Origin: Corbicula japonica
Lineage: Eukaryota > Mollusca > Bivalvia > Venerida > Cyrenidae
Reading direction: 5' to 3'
Length of the DNA stretch: 64,000 bases
NCBI GenBank assembly: GCA_038501625.1
Contig: JAZAYU010000054.1
Coordinates: 434,001 to 498,000, forward strand
This document shows positions 24,142 through 34,342 of this stretch, one piece after another. The notes under the pieces were generated by a model that worked only from the letters and a program-made list of their open reading frames with translations, was not told where the DNA came from and ran no database searches. Within the stretch, counting starts at the first letter, position 1, and every line of letters begins with the position of its first letter. A program made the translations under genes and the position numbers.

Positions 24142-24291
24142 ATGAGAAATTCCATCTTGCTGGTTAAATGGCAATACTGGCTGACATCATTACTCCAACA
24201 CCAACTTAAGTTTCCTGGATATGGCAAGAAAATGCAGTTTTACACAGACAACTGTGCAGAGCAGCACATCAACAACACTAGCATATTTAAG
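24142..24291 (+). pseudogene. Exon-like open segment, DDE-type fragment?
   Basis: An open 150-base segment lies between a possible acceptor (...GCTCATAG before 24,142) and a good donor (TTTAAG then GTATGT at 24,292). It encodes 50 residues ending FYTDNCAEQHINNTSIFK. The DNC...Q.NN arrangement recalls metazoan transposase-like proteins with a D-N-C..QN-N motif. That is memory-based family recall and is not proven. The frame is closed by a stop immediately upstream (TAG 24,139-24,141), so the start must be spliced or this is a broken copy. No other exon was identified. Confidence 0.25.
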
Positions 24292-25195
24292 GTATGTAAC
24301 AATGGAAAAAAAGTTTTAATTTTACTCACATGTGGTTGTTCCTTGAGGTCATAGTCATTCTAAGGTTTTTGCTTTTCTTATACTTTATTATTTAATTGCT
24401 AAATATGAAATCCTGTTATTGACACAGGTAAATGCTAATTGCAAACAAACAAATAAAAAGTAACAATCCCAATGATACTATGATAAAAAGCTGGTATTTT
24501 TCACATTTGTTTGTAATCATGTTAATTATCTTGAACAACATATTTATGAATAGACAGGTAATGTTGAGAAATTAATCTTTAAGAGGTATCAGTTCAGGAA
24601 CTTCAATTTGGAATTTTCTGGGCACCATTTTCCTTGTAGTCTTTTTTTGTTATTCAACAGGCTATAGACTTGGATTATTTACACTTGACACTAATGCTAA
24701 ATGCATAATAATAATGACATAATGGCTGACCAAATGTTAACTGTCATGTGCATATTTTATATATATTTTGCATTGATTTTTAAAAATTTCAGGATGACAT
24801 AGGACAGGCCAGACGTGGTTTTTGATTGCAGGTATGCAACTAACCCAGAAATGGAACAGGGTCTTGAGAAAAGTTCCAACTCTGAACGCCTGCTTCCTGA
24901 CAGGCTCCCTATTCTGAGCTTGATCCTCAAAGATATGGTACCAATATGAAGAAGTAGACCTATTGTGTGTGAACAGTGGAAAAGTTAATGTCCTCAGCAA
25001 ACTCTAACAAAAGTCTCTTGATTTCAGTGTTTCATATCCCAAAAAGGAGTAGTGCTAACTGTTTGTTAAGCTGAACAATATGTATTATTATCTGAAATGA
25101 TCTGCCAAAACAGGTGTATAATAAAAGTTAATTTATGTAAGCAGTATTGATAAACTTCTGAATAAATTTCAAATATTTCATTTGTCAGTCAATTT
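24292..25195. other. Non-coding stretch
   Basis: AT-rich; an 87-codon minus-strand frame (24,737-25,000) has no domain I know. Confidence 0.35.
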
Positions 25196-25209
25196 GTTGC
25201 CATGGTAAC
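25196..25209. promoter_or_regulatory. X-box palindrome (RFX-type site) 1
   Basis: GTTGCCATGGTAAC is a perfect 14-base palindrome and matches the consensus of RFX-factor X-boxes (GTTNCC, short spacer, GGNAAC). Binding or activity is not shown by sequence alone. Confidence 0.5.
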
Positions 25210-25627
25210 TGAGCCATAATATAATGATGTTATAAGATATTAAGGTAGAAATTTCTGTTTAAATTGATTATTTAACCAATTATTTGTTATTGGACAAATT
25301 ATTGCAAAATGTATCTTTCAAACATTTAGAACCTTTACCCACATACCGGTAGTTAATTTCATGTGCATAGTATGTCAACTATTGTAAACTTTATAAATAA
25401 ATTAGTTATTGTATTATCAAACAACATGCACATCATGAAACTCAGTTTCCTCCTCCACCCTGCCTAGAAAAAAACAACAACATGTTGCAACATTTAGTAA
25501 AATCTGTCATATATTGTTATATCACAATCTGATCATATTACATTTCATTTAATTTACTTTGTGCTCATAGTTGTGTAGTTGTTGGTGTAATGACCTCATA
25601 CCACTTTGAAGAAAATTATGTACAAAT

Positions 25628-25641
25628 ATTACCATGGCAAC
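25628..25641. promoter_or_regulatory. X-box-like site 2
   Basis: ATTACCATGGCAAC is the site-1 palindrome read in reverse with one change (13 of 14). Confidence 0.4.
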
Positions 25642-25977
25642 TATATAACTAGTACTAACTAGTACTTATTGTGAAACATATTGTGATATTGCTCAGAAGA
25701 TCAAACATTATGAATATATACATAATATTTAGGAAGTATTACAACTTACTGGGTACAACAACTTTCACCTAAATGATTTTGTAACTTATAATGGAGCTTT
25801 TGACTTTTGTTAACAGCTTAGTTATAACAAAACGTCTCTTTATTTTCAAATATCAACATTTCTGTGTATGATGTATCAATAAACGGATAAGAAAGATAGA
25901 ATATACTAAAACACAATAATATGTTATAAATTTGGTGCCAGTTACCCGAAAAAACCGTGTCAAAGATGTTTTTTCAG

Positions 25978-25999
25978 TTCGGTTGCCATGGTAACCGAA
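25978..25999. promoter_or_regulatory. X-box inside a 22-bp perfect palindrome
   Basis: TTCGGTTGCCA followed by TGGTAACCGAA is a perfect 22-base palindrome centred on the X-box. It is the strongest of the four sites between 25.2 and 27.6 kb. Flanks differ from the other sites, so they are not copies of one transposon. Confidence 0.5.
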
Positions 26000-26357
26000 A
26001 TTTTAGTATTTCATTTTGTAAAATTAGTAACTTGATTTATATAAAAATACTATTCATGGGCAATAAACAGAGACTAAAATACTGTATTTCTTATAATTGT
26101 CACATAAATGCACCTATTTATTTGAACATATTTTGGCAAAAGAAGGCTTTTTACACCCACGGTGGTTTCCCAAAAAATGCTCGTTTTCAGTTAAAATAAG
26201 TCATTTTCAGAAAAAAATTGAATTGGTGTATTCCAAACTCAACAAGGTACCTGAAAATTATAATAACTCATTTTGGCCAAAAATTGCATTTTGGACCATT
26301 TTTCCCAGAGAGTGCCACATATGCATACCATCGTTGTACTGTTTATTGGTGTAAATA
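26000..26357. other. Non-coding stretch ending in R2 edge
   Basis: Bases about 26,308-26,357 (CATATGCATACCATCG, GTACTGTTTATTGGTGTAAA) match the R2-R1 junction text seen at 62,080-62,130, so a shred of R2 precedes the R1 copy. Confidence 0.5.
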
Positions 26358-26506
26358 TTGAGTTGCGCTCAACTCGGGGCTAGTCGGCGTAGGCAGTAAA
26401 AAGCATTTTCATCACTGCCCATGAACAGGCTCAATCAAACCGAGCCTGCAATATTTTCATATTTGTCGTGGTCGAGGGTCTTCAAAGTACCCTTTTCATC
26501 TATTTC
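26358..26506 (-). repeat. R1 triple-hairpin repeat, near full length
   Basis: Minus strand: head AAGACCCTCGACCACGAC, intact second hairpin (CAGGCTC/GAGCCTG with CGGTTTGATT loop), third hairpin partly decayed, and tail CTAGCCCCGAGTTGAGCGCA. Confidence 0.9.
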
Positions 26507-27569
26507 AAATAGGTTATTTCTAACAGAACTGATTTTATGTAGTTTTTACAGCCGTCATACGGCACAAAATCTCTACTTAAATTTAATATATAATTATATG
26601 TTTATAGTTCATCAATGAGTCCTTATTAATAGGGTATATTATTGACAACTTCTTCGGTGATGTTTTGCATCATTCTTAATATTAAATCCACTCTACCTGG
26701 CAACTCATTTATTTGCTGTACCAAGGACCGCAGCAGGCAGCTTTTTGTTCTTCCTTTTTTGCTAGTAAGATGGATTTACTGTCCTGAAAGCCTCGTATTT
26801 ACATCAACATATCGTGAAACGCTCCGACTAATGATTTGTAACATTGTGAGCTTGCAACGTCTGCATAAAGTTTCCTACTGATCTCGTGGTCATCACAGAA
26901 CTACGCCTTAAGATGCTTGCTTTTGATGGCTTCCAAGTCTAAAAACCGACAGTCTAAAAACCATAGATTGTCACTCTTCTTTCAATAAATATAACCTTCT
27001 AAACAAACATTCTAAACGAGCTAAACGAAATAACCCTGGCTGGTAAGTTATAAGTTTTGTTTGTCGTCAAAGAAGTAAGACATTAAATATATATATTCCT
27101 ATTATAGAGCCTGTATAGAGCCTAAGGAAAAATAAAATTGACATATAAAAATGGAAGTGGTGTCTAATATCGTCTTTGTTGTAACAAGAAAAGTATAATG
27201 CATATGTGTTATATGTGAATGACATTTAAAGGAAGTTTGATGTTGGGTATAAGAGTTCATGCAAGTGATAGATTGTTTTGTAAACAAAGAAAGAATTAAG
27301 TGATAAAATACTGTTGTCTTTTATTGGCGGAGGGTTTTGAACGTGGAAGGATGTGCGTGTGTATAAGTTGTGGAACGCGTTGTATACAAGGAAAGGAGAA
27401 GTTTGAAATGAAATATACCGGAATTGGTATGGCCTGGGGTTTATGTTGAAATTTGTTTATGAACATTTACAAGTTTGCAGTAAATGTAGTGAATGATTGA
27501 AGACAAACGAATTAAACAGTTTTCCTTTTTAATATAATGATAACTAGCTGGAAAATAGTGGAAGAGATG
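26507..27569. other. Non-coding stretch
   Basis: No gene or repeat family recognised; an 80-codon frame at 26,642-26,881 has no domain. Confidence 0.35.
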
Positions 27570-27583
27570 GTTGCTATGGTAAC
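27570..27583. promoter_or_regulatory. X-box-like site 4
   Basis: GTTGCTATGGTAAC, 13 of 14 to the site-1 palindrome and within the X-box consensus. Last of four such sites in 2.4 kb. Confidence 0.4.
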
Positions 27584-27877
27584 ATGCATTATGGTGAAGA
27601 ATTGCCAGAACTCTATGTATTGATATGTATTCATTTTAGGAAACAAAGTAATTTCTCGAATTTTAAAGATTTACTTCATTCCTCCGTGCACCTTTATCTA
27701 TAAAAAAGAAAAGTATCAAAATTTCAATAACGGCAAAATGAAATGAAACTTTGCACACATGAATGTTAATTTTGTTTAGTTTGATAATTACTGTTACAAC
27801 AATAAACTTTCAATTAGCATACATTTTGATTTAAAGAAAACACCAACTCATCGATCTCATCTTGAGCTTGAGCTGGC

Positions 27878-28012
27878 ACTTAACGTTCGCTAACAACCTA
27901 CCGGTATATATGAAGCCGGGCCACATGTACTCAACATTCGCTGTAAACGTCTATTTGAAGCCGGGGCCATTATTCTTTTGGGTCGGAATAGATGTTCGTT
28001 GTAAAGGTCATC
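27878..28012 (+). repeat. Degenerate tandem repeat, ~55 bases
   Basis: Two and a half diverged units: ACGTTCGCTAACAA ... GAAGCCGGGCCA, then ACATTCGCTGTAAA ... GAAGCCGGGGCCATTATTCT, then ATGTTCGTTGTAAAGGTC. Confidence 0.55.
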
Positions 28013-28487
28013 AAGTAATAGTTAAATAGTTCTAATAAGTTATGACCCATAATTCGTCCAGAAAAATCACGTAGCTATTATAATCAAAGCTTTTACTTAC
28101 ATTGAATGACTTGATCTTTGCTAATCTGTCTTTTTAAAGCGGAGGCCAGTGTCATATTTGATTAATCATACTTTGTGTTTCAAAAGGTTTCTGCTAAGAG
28201 CCGTATTAAGCAAGGACTCTTTTATATCACATATTAATGTTAAGCGCAAGACATTTTTTGACGTCATCATGTTAAAACGTTCTAATTGTAGGTCTAACCT
28301 TGATCGTTTCCGTATTGAAACGTTTAAGCGCATAATATCTGATACTTGTGCGCAAATCAAAATATAAACATATATTTGGATATCTATTTGTAACATACTT
28401 AATTAAATTCAATTTTCCGTGATAAGCTGAAAATTTTTTTAGTACCGGTACTTGCAGAGTTTGCATGTTTTTTTTTTATCGGAAATC
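28013..28487. other. Non-coding stretch
   Basis: Nothing recognised; 64-76 codon frames overlap on both strands around 28,149-28,466 without domains. Confidence 0.35.
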
Positions 28488-28604
28488 AACCCGGGGATTG
28501 GCAGCGTGGGCAGTAATTTGCATTTCCATAACTGCCCATGAACAGGCTCAATCAAACCGAGCCTGCAATATTTTCATATTTGTCGTGTTCGGTAGCTTTC
28601 AAAG
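28488..28604 (-). repeat. R1 triple-hairpin repeat
   Basis: Minus strand; head AAAGCTACCGAACACGAC, intact second hairpin, third hairpin with two unpaired positions, tail shortened (a deletion between CGCTGCC and CCCCGGGTTG removes CTAG). Confidence 0.9.
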
Positions 28605-28819
28605 AAACGTACGTTATAGTCAGCAAATCAAATACACTTGACAAGAAAAGTAATTGTGGTTTGAAATAAAAATTGAACGTCTTTTAAAGTTATCAGTTTT
28701 ATTTGACATTTCTGGTGCATGGAAAAAATGAAGCCGTTAGTTTTTAATGGTAGGAACGATTATACTAGAGCTTTTTATTTTGCAATTATTTATTTATCTT
28801 TCCTTATTTGAATTGACAT

Positions 28820-28920
28820 AACAAACAGGCTGTCTCTTTCTTCCTTTTCGCTGCGTGGGTAGGGTGTGTTTTGTGAGTGTGGCGATTCCTGATATGCACT
28901 TTTTACATAGTTATGCCAAG
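28820..28920 (-). repeat. R4 arm fragment
   Basis: CTGTCTCTTTCTTCC, GTGGGTAGGGTGTGTTTTGT, GAGTGTGGCGATTCCTGATA and TGCACTTTTTACAT match the inner part of the R4 arm (compare 3,320-3,360 and the reverse of 3,700-3,775). Confidence 0.65.
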
Positions 28921-29881
28921 ATATAAGGTTATTAAGTGTCATGTTTCTTTTTTGCTGAGTATAGATTAAATCAATCCTTATACAGGTCAAATATTTTTTT
29001 TATATAACAAACATTTAATCATTGATTAATTTGTTATCCGAAATAAATTTATTTTAGGGCTGAAAAATACTGAGATTATATAACCTTAAAGTTAGTTTAA
29101 TTATATTTTTTTCTTCTCAGGAATGATGCACTACTTAATTTAGTACAGCAATAATCCAGACAAAGAGAGCGATAAAGCTTAATTTTACACCACTCAAAGC
29201 GGAATAAATCTCAGTGCTTTTAAAAACAAGATTTATAGAGTAATAAAATCACTTCAAGTCAATTCGGTATCGCATTTATATATTGTTATTATATTTAGCC
29301 GACCTATATTAGATTATAATAGCTTAAAGGTAAATTATATAACCGACATAATGCGGTTCTGATTTGTGATAATGTAGCATCGTATTTTCATTAAAGCAAT
29401 CATACCGTCTATAAATTGTTTAAACGCAAACTTTGAAGGCAGTAATTAATATGATGAATATTTTTTTATGAAATGTGAATACATTCAGTAGAATTGAAAA
29501 TCACCAAGAAACTTTTATCAAGCAACCATAGCCCTTCACAATTTATCTCTCTGCTGAAAACGGAGGCAATGTTAAACAATTTAGGGATCTCAAATAATAT
29601 TTCTCCACCTAACGTTTCGTTGTTTTTAAAAGAATGTCTGTACTGTCTTCTTTATAATAATGGATCACCAAGAATTCTACTTTCAGCAAACTTTGTAGAG
29701 TGGGGTAATGTATTCTTAGTGAAGTTTGCACGTTTTGAACTTTTTTAACATATTACTTTTGCAAAATACCAAATAACATTATTATTTACATGGGATACTT
29801 CAAGTTAAAAGACGATTTTGCGTAAAAAGTATATGCGTATTGTAGGTATAGCAAACATCATAGTGATGCATTAAAATATAT
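28921..29881. other. Non-coding stretch
   Basis: An 84-codon frame at 29,494-29,748 is outside the repeat families but matches nothing I know. Confidence 0.35.
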
Positions 29882-30031
29882 AAGAAAAGGAGACTTTGAC
29901 AGCCACCGAACACGATAAATATGAAAATAGTGCATGCTCAGACAGTTTGACCGAGCCTGTTCGTAGACAGTAATAATAAAGTATAGTGTATGTTACTGTC
30001 AACGCTGCCTAGACCCGGGTTGAGCGTAATT
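29882..30031 (+). repeat. R1 triple-hairpin repeat, decayed
   Basis: Complete from head to tail (GCCTAGACCCGGGTTGAGCG) with small insertions in hairpins 2 and 3 that break pairing. Confidence 0.85.
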
Positions 30032-30077
30032 CCATTTAATATCTCAAAAGAGGTTATAAAAGATTGTAGACTAGTTG

Positions 30078-30104
30078 AAAATCTCAGTTTATAAGCTTTG
30101 GCCC
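30078..30104. repeat. R3 outer-arm remnant
   Basis: GAAAATCTCAGTTTATAAGC then TTTGGCCC resembles one R3 end (CAATCTCAGTTTTATAACCTTGGGCC). Only this end is present. Confidence 0.45.
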
Positions 30105-30200
30105 ATTTGTAGAATCGGTCTGTTCATGTATGTCATAATTGCGAAATTTTGCAATCTTTTCGCGAAGTTATTGTCGGTATCAGCATAACGTAACTATTTT

Positions 30201-30317
30201 TGCCCAAGGTTATAAAACTGAGCATAGAAACCAATCTAAAATCTCAAGCATCTGATTGGCTGAAATGGTCGCCATTTCGGCCAATCAGATATTCGAGTTT
30301 ATAACTTTCAGTCTTGG
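30201..30317. mobile_element. R3 palindromic MITE, copy b
   Basis: The left arm is complete and the centre TTGGCTGAAATGGTCGCCATTTCGGCCAA is kept. The right arm is shortened (jump from CAGATATTCGAG to TTTATAACTTTCAG), so the element has lost symmetry on one side. Confidence 0.85.
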
Positions 30318-31039
30318 AAGTATCGCAGTGTCACCATATATTGTTTGTTTTTGATCATGCAAATGTCCCTTTGCTATTTTGTCGTCTTTCGGTCCAATAT
30401 TGCTTTGAAAGAACTTAAACAAGGTGATAGATGGAAAAATGTCGAAGGAAGGCGGATAAAGGTAACGCTAAACCGAGGAACGATGACGCGATGGTTAGAA
30501 GACCTTGATAGGAAAATATACTTACGCGAGGATCTGTAAAAAAAGAGAAGAATTACACTGGACGTGAATGTCAAACCACGTAGGAATATCGCAATCGCAT
30601 CTTATTAACTGATTCCTTCCGACTTCCGAAAATGTGATCTTGCGCAATACAGGCCGATCTGATTATCTTAAACACATTTTAACGTATAGATGTCTCTCTA
30701 AGGCTAAAGTTTATCTTAATTCAAATCTCTAATCCCGATTTCCTAGTCGTGGTTTTAATTCGCGAAATAACATGTTTGTCATTTTAATTATGGTTCATCA
30801 TGACTATATTTTAGTTTCGTGACAGACGTTATTTTAAAAAGGTTGTTATCAGAGAATTTTTCTCTCTTTTGATGAGATTTGAAAAACATGTCAATCACCG
30901 TTAACATTTTAATAGTAAGCATAAAGCTAGTTTGTTGTTTAGTATGTAATATTTTGTTCAGAAATGTTATAATCTCTTGAGAAAGAAATATCATTTATTA
31001 GTTGCAATGAAAATGTCGGTGATAAACTGATTATTACGC
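30318..31039. other. Non-coding stretch
   Basis: No gene or repeat copy recognised. Confidence 0.35.
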
Positions 31040-31200
31040 ACTCAGGTTCTTTTTTCGTTGATTGTTTGTGGCGTCTTGTTTGAGATTGGTAAATTTTAAA
31101 TGATTTATAAATGATTTAAAATGATTTTAAATGATTTATAAACCCTGCCCTCTTTACTTTACCTCACTACTTTTTGGCAGCGTGGGGGATTTTTCCAATG
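31040..31200 (-). repeat. R4 arm fragment with local expansion
   Basis: CTCAGGTTCTTTTTTCGTTG, ATTGTTTGTGGCGTCTTGTT and GTGGGGG match the R4 arm. Between them ATGATTTATAA/ATGATTTTAA units are repeated four times (about 31,099-31,140). Confidence 0.55.
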
Positions 31201-31332
31201 TGTTGCACTTATTGGTATGTACATTTCACTACCATTATTATAAATATTGATGCTAGAACCAACCTGTTTAGCCTTACACGTAATAACCCGCATACAGCTG
31301 CCAATTCACAGTTAACGGTGGAATACTACAAC

Positions 31333-31516
31333 GTCTCAGATATGGTTTACACATGTATGAATTGAACTACTATGCAATGTCTCAGATATGGTTTACACAT
31401 GTATGAATTGAACTACTATGCAATGTCTCAGATATGGTTTACACATGTATGAATTGAACTACTATGCAATGTCTCAGATATGGTTTACACATGTATGAAT
31501 TGAACTACTATGCAAT
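31333..31516 (+). repeat. 46-bp tandem array, four identical units
   Basis: Units start at 31,333, 31,379, 31,425 and 31,471. All four read GTCTCAGATATGGTTTACAC, ATGTATGAATTG, AACTACTATGCAAT with no difference visible. Perfect identity suggests very recent expansion or active homogenisation (or, less likely, an assembly artefact). Confidence 0.97.
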
Positions 31517-31623
31517 GTCTATGACTTACTGAACTGGAGCGAATATCGCCGAAACTTTTAACTAATCAGTTACTGTACATTTTAGGACCTGTTTAGACTG
31601 AATTTCACTGCTTTAAATATTTA

Positions 31624-32045
31624 GTATTTATTTTATGCTTTTCAGTGAATTATAGAATTTTCCCGGTGAAATAAAAGTGGTATTTCACTTTTTCAAACAA
31701 TGGAATATCATTTTTATTTTCATTGATTTTTTTCACGTTGGTACCCAAACGCACATAACATACCAAATGAGAACGTCTAGACAACGGGCGCAAATTTGGG
31801 TATATGACGTCATGACTTCACGTCATTAACAAGCGTTTTTTTGGCGCCATTTCTTGCAACTTTTCTGTTAAATTCACGCAAATTTTGCACTAAAAGCATA
31901 CAATAAAAAGAAAATTTGTTTTTATCAGTGAAAGATAGAAATAAATTTAACTCGTGAACTCCGGAATTACATGTATGTATAAGATGCGAATTCCGGAGCT
32001 CACTCGGTGAAATATATTTCTATCTTGCACTGGTAAAAACAAATA
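31624..32045 (-). repeat. R6 repeat, copy 2, with nested inverted end
   Basis: Reverse-complement partner of 5,336-5,650. It carries an extra inverted duplication of one end: 31,915-31,968 pairs with 31,989-32,044 (TTTGTTTTTATCAGTGAAAG ... CTCCGGAATT against AATTCCGGAG ... CACTGGTAAAAACAAA), about 55-base arms around a 20-base loop. Confidence 0.75.
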
Positions 32046-33029
32046 TCCTCTCTATATATACAATGATATAGTAAGAAAATAAAAGGCAGCTACTTCAACA
32101 GTTTAAATCATAAAAGTTTAAATTTTGAAAACACTTCATAATTGTTCGCCCCCTTCATGACTTAGGCACCTATAAGGTGCTATGGTAGTTGTCATTGCGC
32201 TGTCATTGATAAAACACGAAAATTATCAAATTATATCCAACAACAAAATGCAATTCAATAAAACTTTGCACAAATCAATCTTATTAATGTATGTTTATTT
32301 TACTTCCGAAAGTTCGTAAAGTAAAGAATAAATGATTTAGCTAATGAATCATTAAACATCTATATGCAACCAAACACAAAAAGAAGCAATGCTACCCATC
32401 AATTTAATTGCCTTCATGAGTAATGAGTTACTGACAAAAATATATAACTAAAGGTTCTTTTGTCTAACAAATGTAAACAATATGAAATATTTAATTAACA
32501 CATGTTTGACCTTCAATTTCCTCATCGCGAAAATATATAACAAAAAAGTTGATTTCTCTATTCATAATTGAAAGTTGTTTTCAATGACCTTAAATATTGT
32601 TGTCAGTATTAGTTGACTCATGTGGGCATTTTAATTGTTGTTCTGTGTTGCTTTGTTTTTGTGTTTGATTGAAAATATAGTGATTTTAGTGATTTTAGGT
32701 CTAACTCAACGTTTCATCTGACGTAATTTTCCGCCTATCCTTACATATAACAAAATAGAAACATTATGATAGAAAAAAACATTAAACATTGAAGTATCAC
32801 CTTTCCTTGGAAATCACCAAATCATGGCAGAAACCTACCAATGAGATTATTATTAAAAACAGCACATGAACATAAGGTTTATACAAATTAAGTAAGACAA
32901 ATTAAGTTAGCTGAATGGTTGAAACTGTACTTATTTGAGTGGTGACCGTAAATGAAAGTGCATTTAAAGATCATATAGGGAATAGTTATATTCAGATATC
33001 ACGTCCTTCCCCAACAGCAAAGATCAGAC

Positions 33030-33250
33030 GCAAAAGCCAAACTAAATAATATAATTTGACTAATTTAAAAACAACACCAGAAAATTTTTAATAATTGAAA
33101 TAAAAAAAATGGTTACCGCCTTGCAGCCTTCCCTCACGTCAAAAAAAGAGCTAAAGGTAAACTAAGTCATATAATTTGACTTATTTCAAAACAACAACAG
33201 AAATTAGGTATTTACAATAAAAATACAAAAGTGGTTACCGCCTTATTTAG
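33030..33250 (+). repeat. Tandem duplication, ~123-bp unit, in R5 left arm
   Basis: Two units share AATATAATTTGACT/CATATAATTTGACT, TTAAAAACAACACCAG-like text and GGTTACCGCCTT. They are part of the extra DNA carried only by the left arm. Confidence 0.75.
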
Positions 33251-33375
33251 GAAATGGGGCGCGCCGCGGGAAAATGTACCTTCGGTCAATTTTGTGCCAT
33301 TTTAGTTGTTACTATATTTAGAAAGAATTTACAACTATCTATAAATTTCTCATAACTAACAACAGGGTGGGGAAT

Positions 33376-33423
33376 CACGTGACAAAAACATGGCCGCCAA
33401 CCAAAAAATTCTCTCGGTTCGAG
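33376..33423 (+). promoter_or_regulatory. E-box plus first-exon-like block, R5 left arm
   Basis: CACGTG (33,376-33,381) is followed 8 bases later by ATGGCCGCCAACCAAAAAAT (ATG at 33,390). The open frame runs 34 bases to a donor-like GAG|GTATGT at 33,424. The mirror block in the right arm (minus strand, ATG at 37,702-37,700, CACGTG 37,711-37,716) keeps E-box and ATG but lacks a good donor. Transcription inward from both outer arms is inferred, not shown. Confidence 0.35.
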
Positions 33424-34316
33424 GTATGTTTTTACTTGTTTCTCGCTTATTAAATGAAATAAACACTAAAGTTCCCCGTACACGAAGACAGATTTCATAG
33501 TGTATTCCAAATTTTGCCAGCTTTTGTAGTTTATACGGTATTTCGTGTACAGTGTTTGGCAGCTTGCACTGCTCGGTGATAGGGTACACTTGGATCTTGA
33601 TGAAATCGTTCTTCTGGCAAGTTTTCGCAAGTGAGCTGATTGTTGCATGAAAAAATGTGTTATATCCCGACAGACTGAATGTTACCGGTGCAGACATACA
33701 TGTATCCAGTTTCTGTATGCAACTGATGTAAAAAAACGCAAAAGTGGAAAATGATAGGGAACACTGGCCGCGACGTTGGAGATAGGAAACACTTGTATTT
33801 TTGAGAAGCAAACTGTTTGCCAATCCGAGCGATCAGTTTGCGAATATTCCAAACGAGTCCGTTGTATTTTTTCAATAAAACATGGATATTTTATTTCCTT
33901 TGTTTAAATTCTTATGATCAGCTACGAAGTTTTTAGAAAGAAGTATTATTTAACAAAACAGTCTTGCTTAGCTGGAAATGTAAATCTTTGAAACGTTTGC
34001 ATTTATGAAACAAAACACTGGAAAAGATATCATAATTTGTATAAAGCAGATTTTCTGAAGATTATAAATGAAATAAAGAACATGGTGCTTATAGTGATGC
34101 ACCAGAAAACAACATATGTGCGAAATCATGATTACAGTTAGAACGTTTATATACAAAACACGAACTTTTCCAGTTTTAGTGTAATGTAGTGTAAAAACAA
34201 ACCAGGGCGTTTTGTTTGCAACATTAGATTGAAAATTCGATTTCTGAGTATTAAAACGACTTTCGGTTTCCGAAATCTCAAAAGAATAGATATTGAAATG
34301 TGTTCTTGTCTTTTAG

Positions 34317-34342
34317 TCATGAAGCAAAGAATCTCGACACCG
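34317..34342 (+). other. Possible 26-base micro-exon
   Basis: A pyrimidine-rich acceptor (TGTTCTTGTCTTTTAG) precedes 26 bases ending at a good donor (CCG|GTAAGA). Joined to the open block at 33,390-33,423 the frame stays open for nine more codons. This could be chance; no downstream coding exon was established. Confidence 0.2.

Noticed and set aside
33356..33823. 155-codon minus-strand open frame, the longest in the window outside the minisatellite.
   Set aside because: It lies in the R5 arm; the mirror arm does not preserve the frame, and no domain is recognisable.
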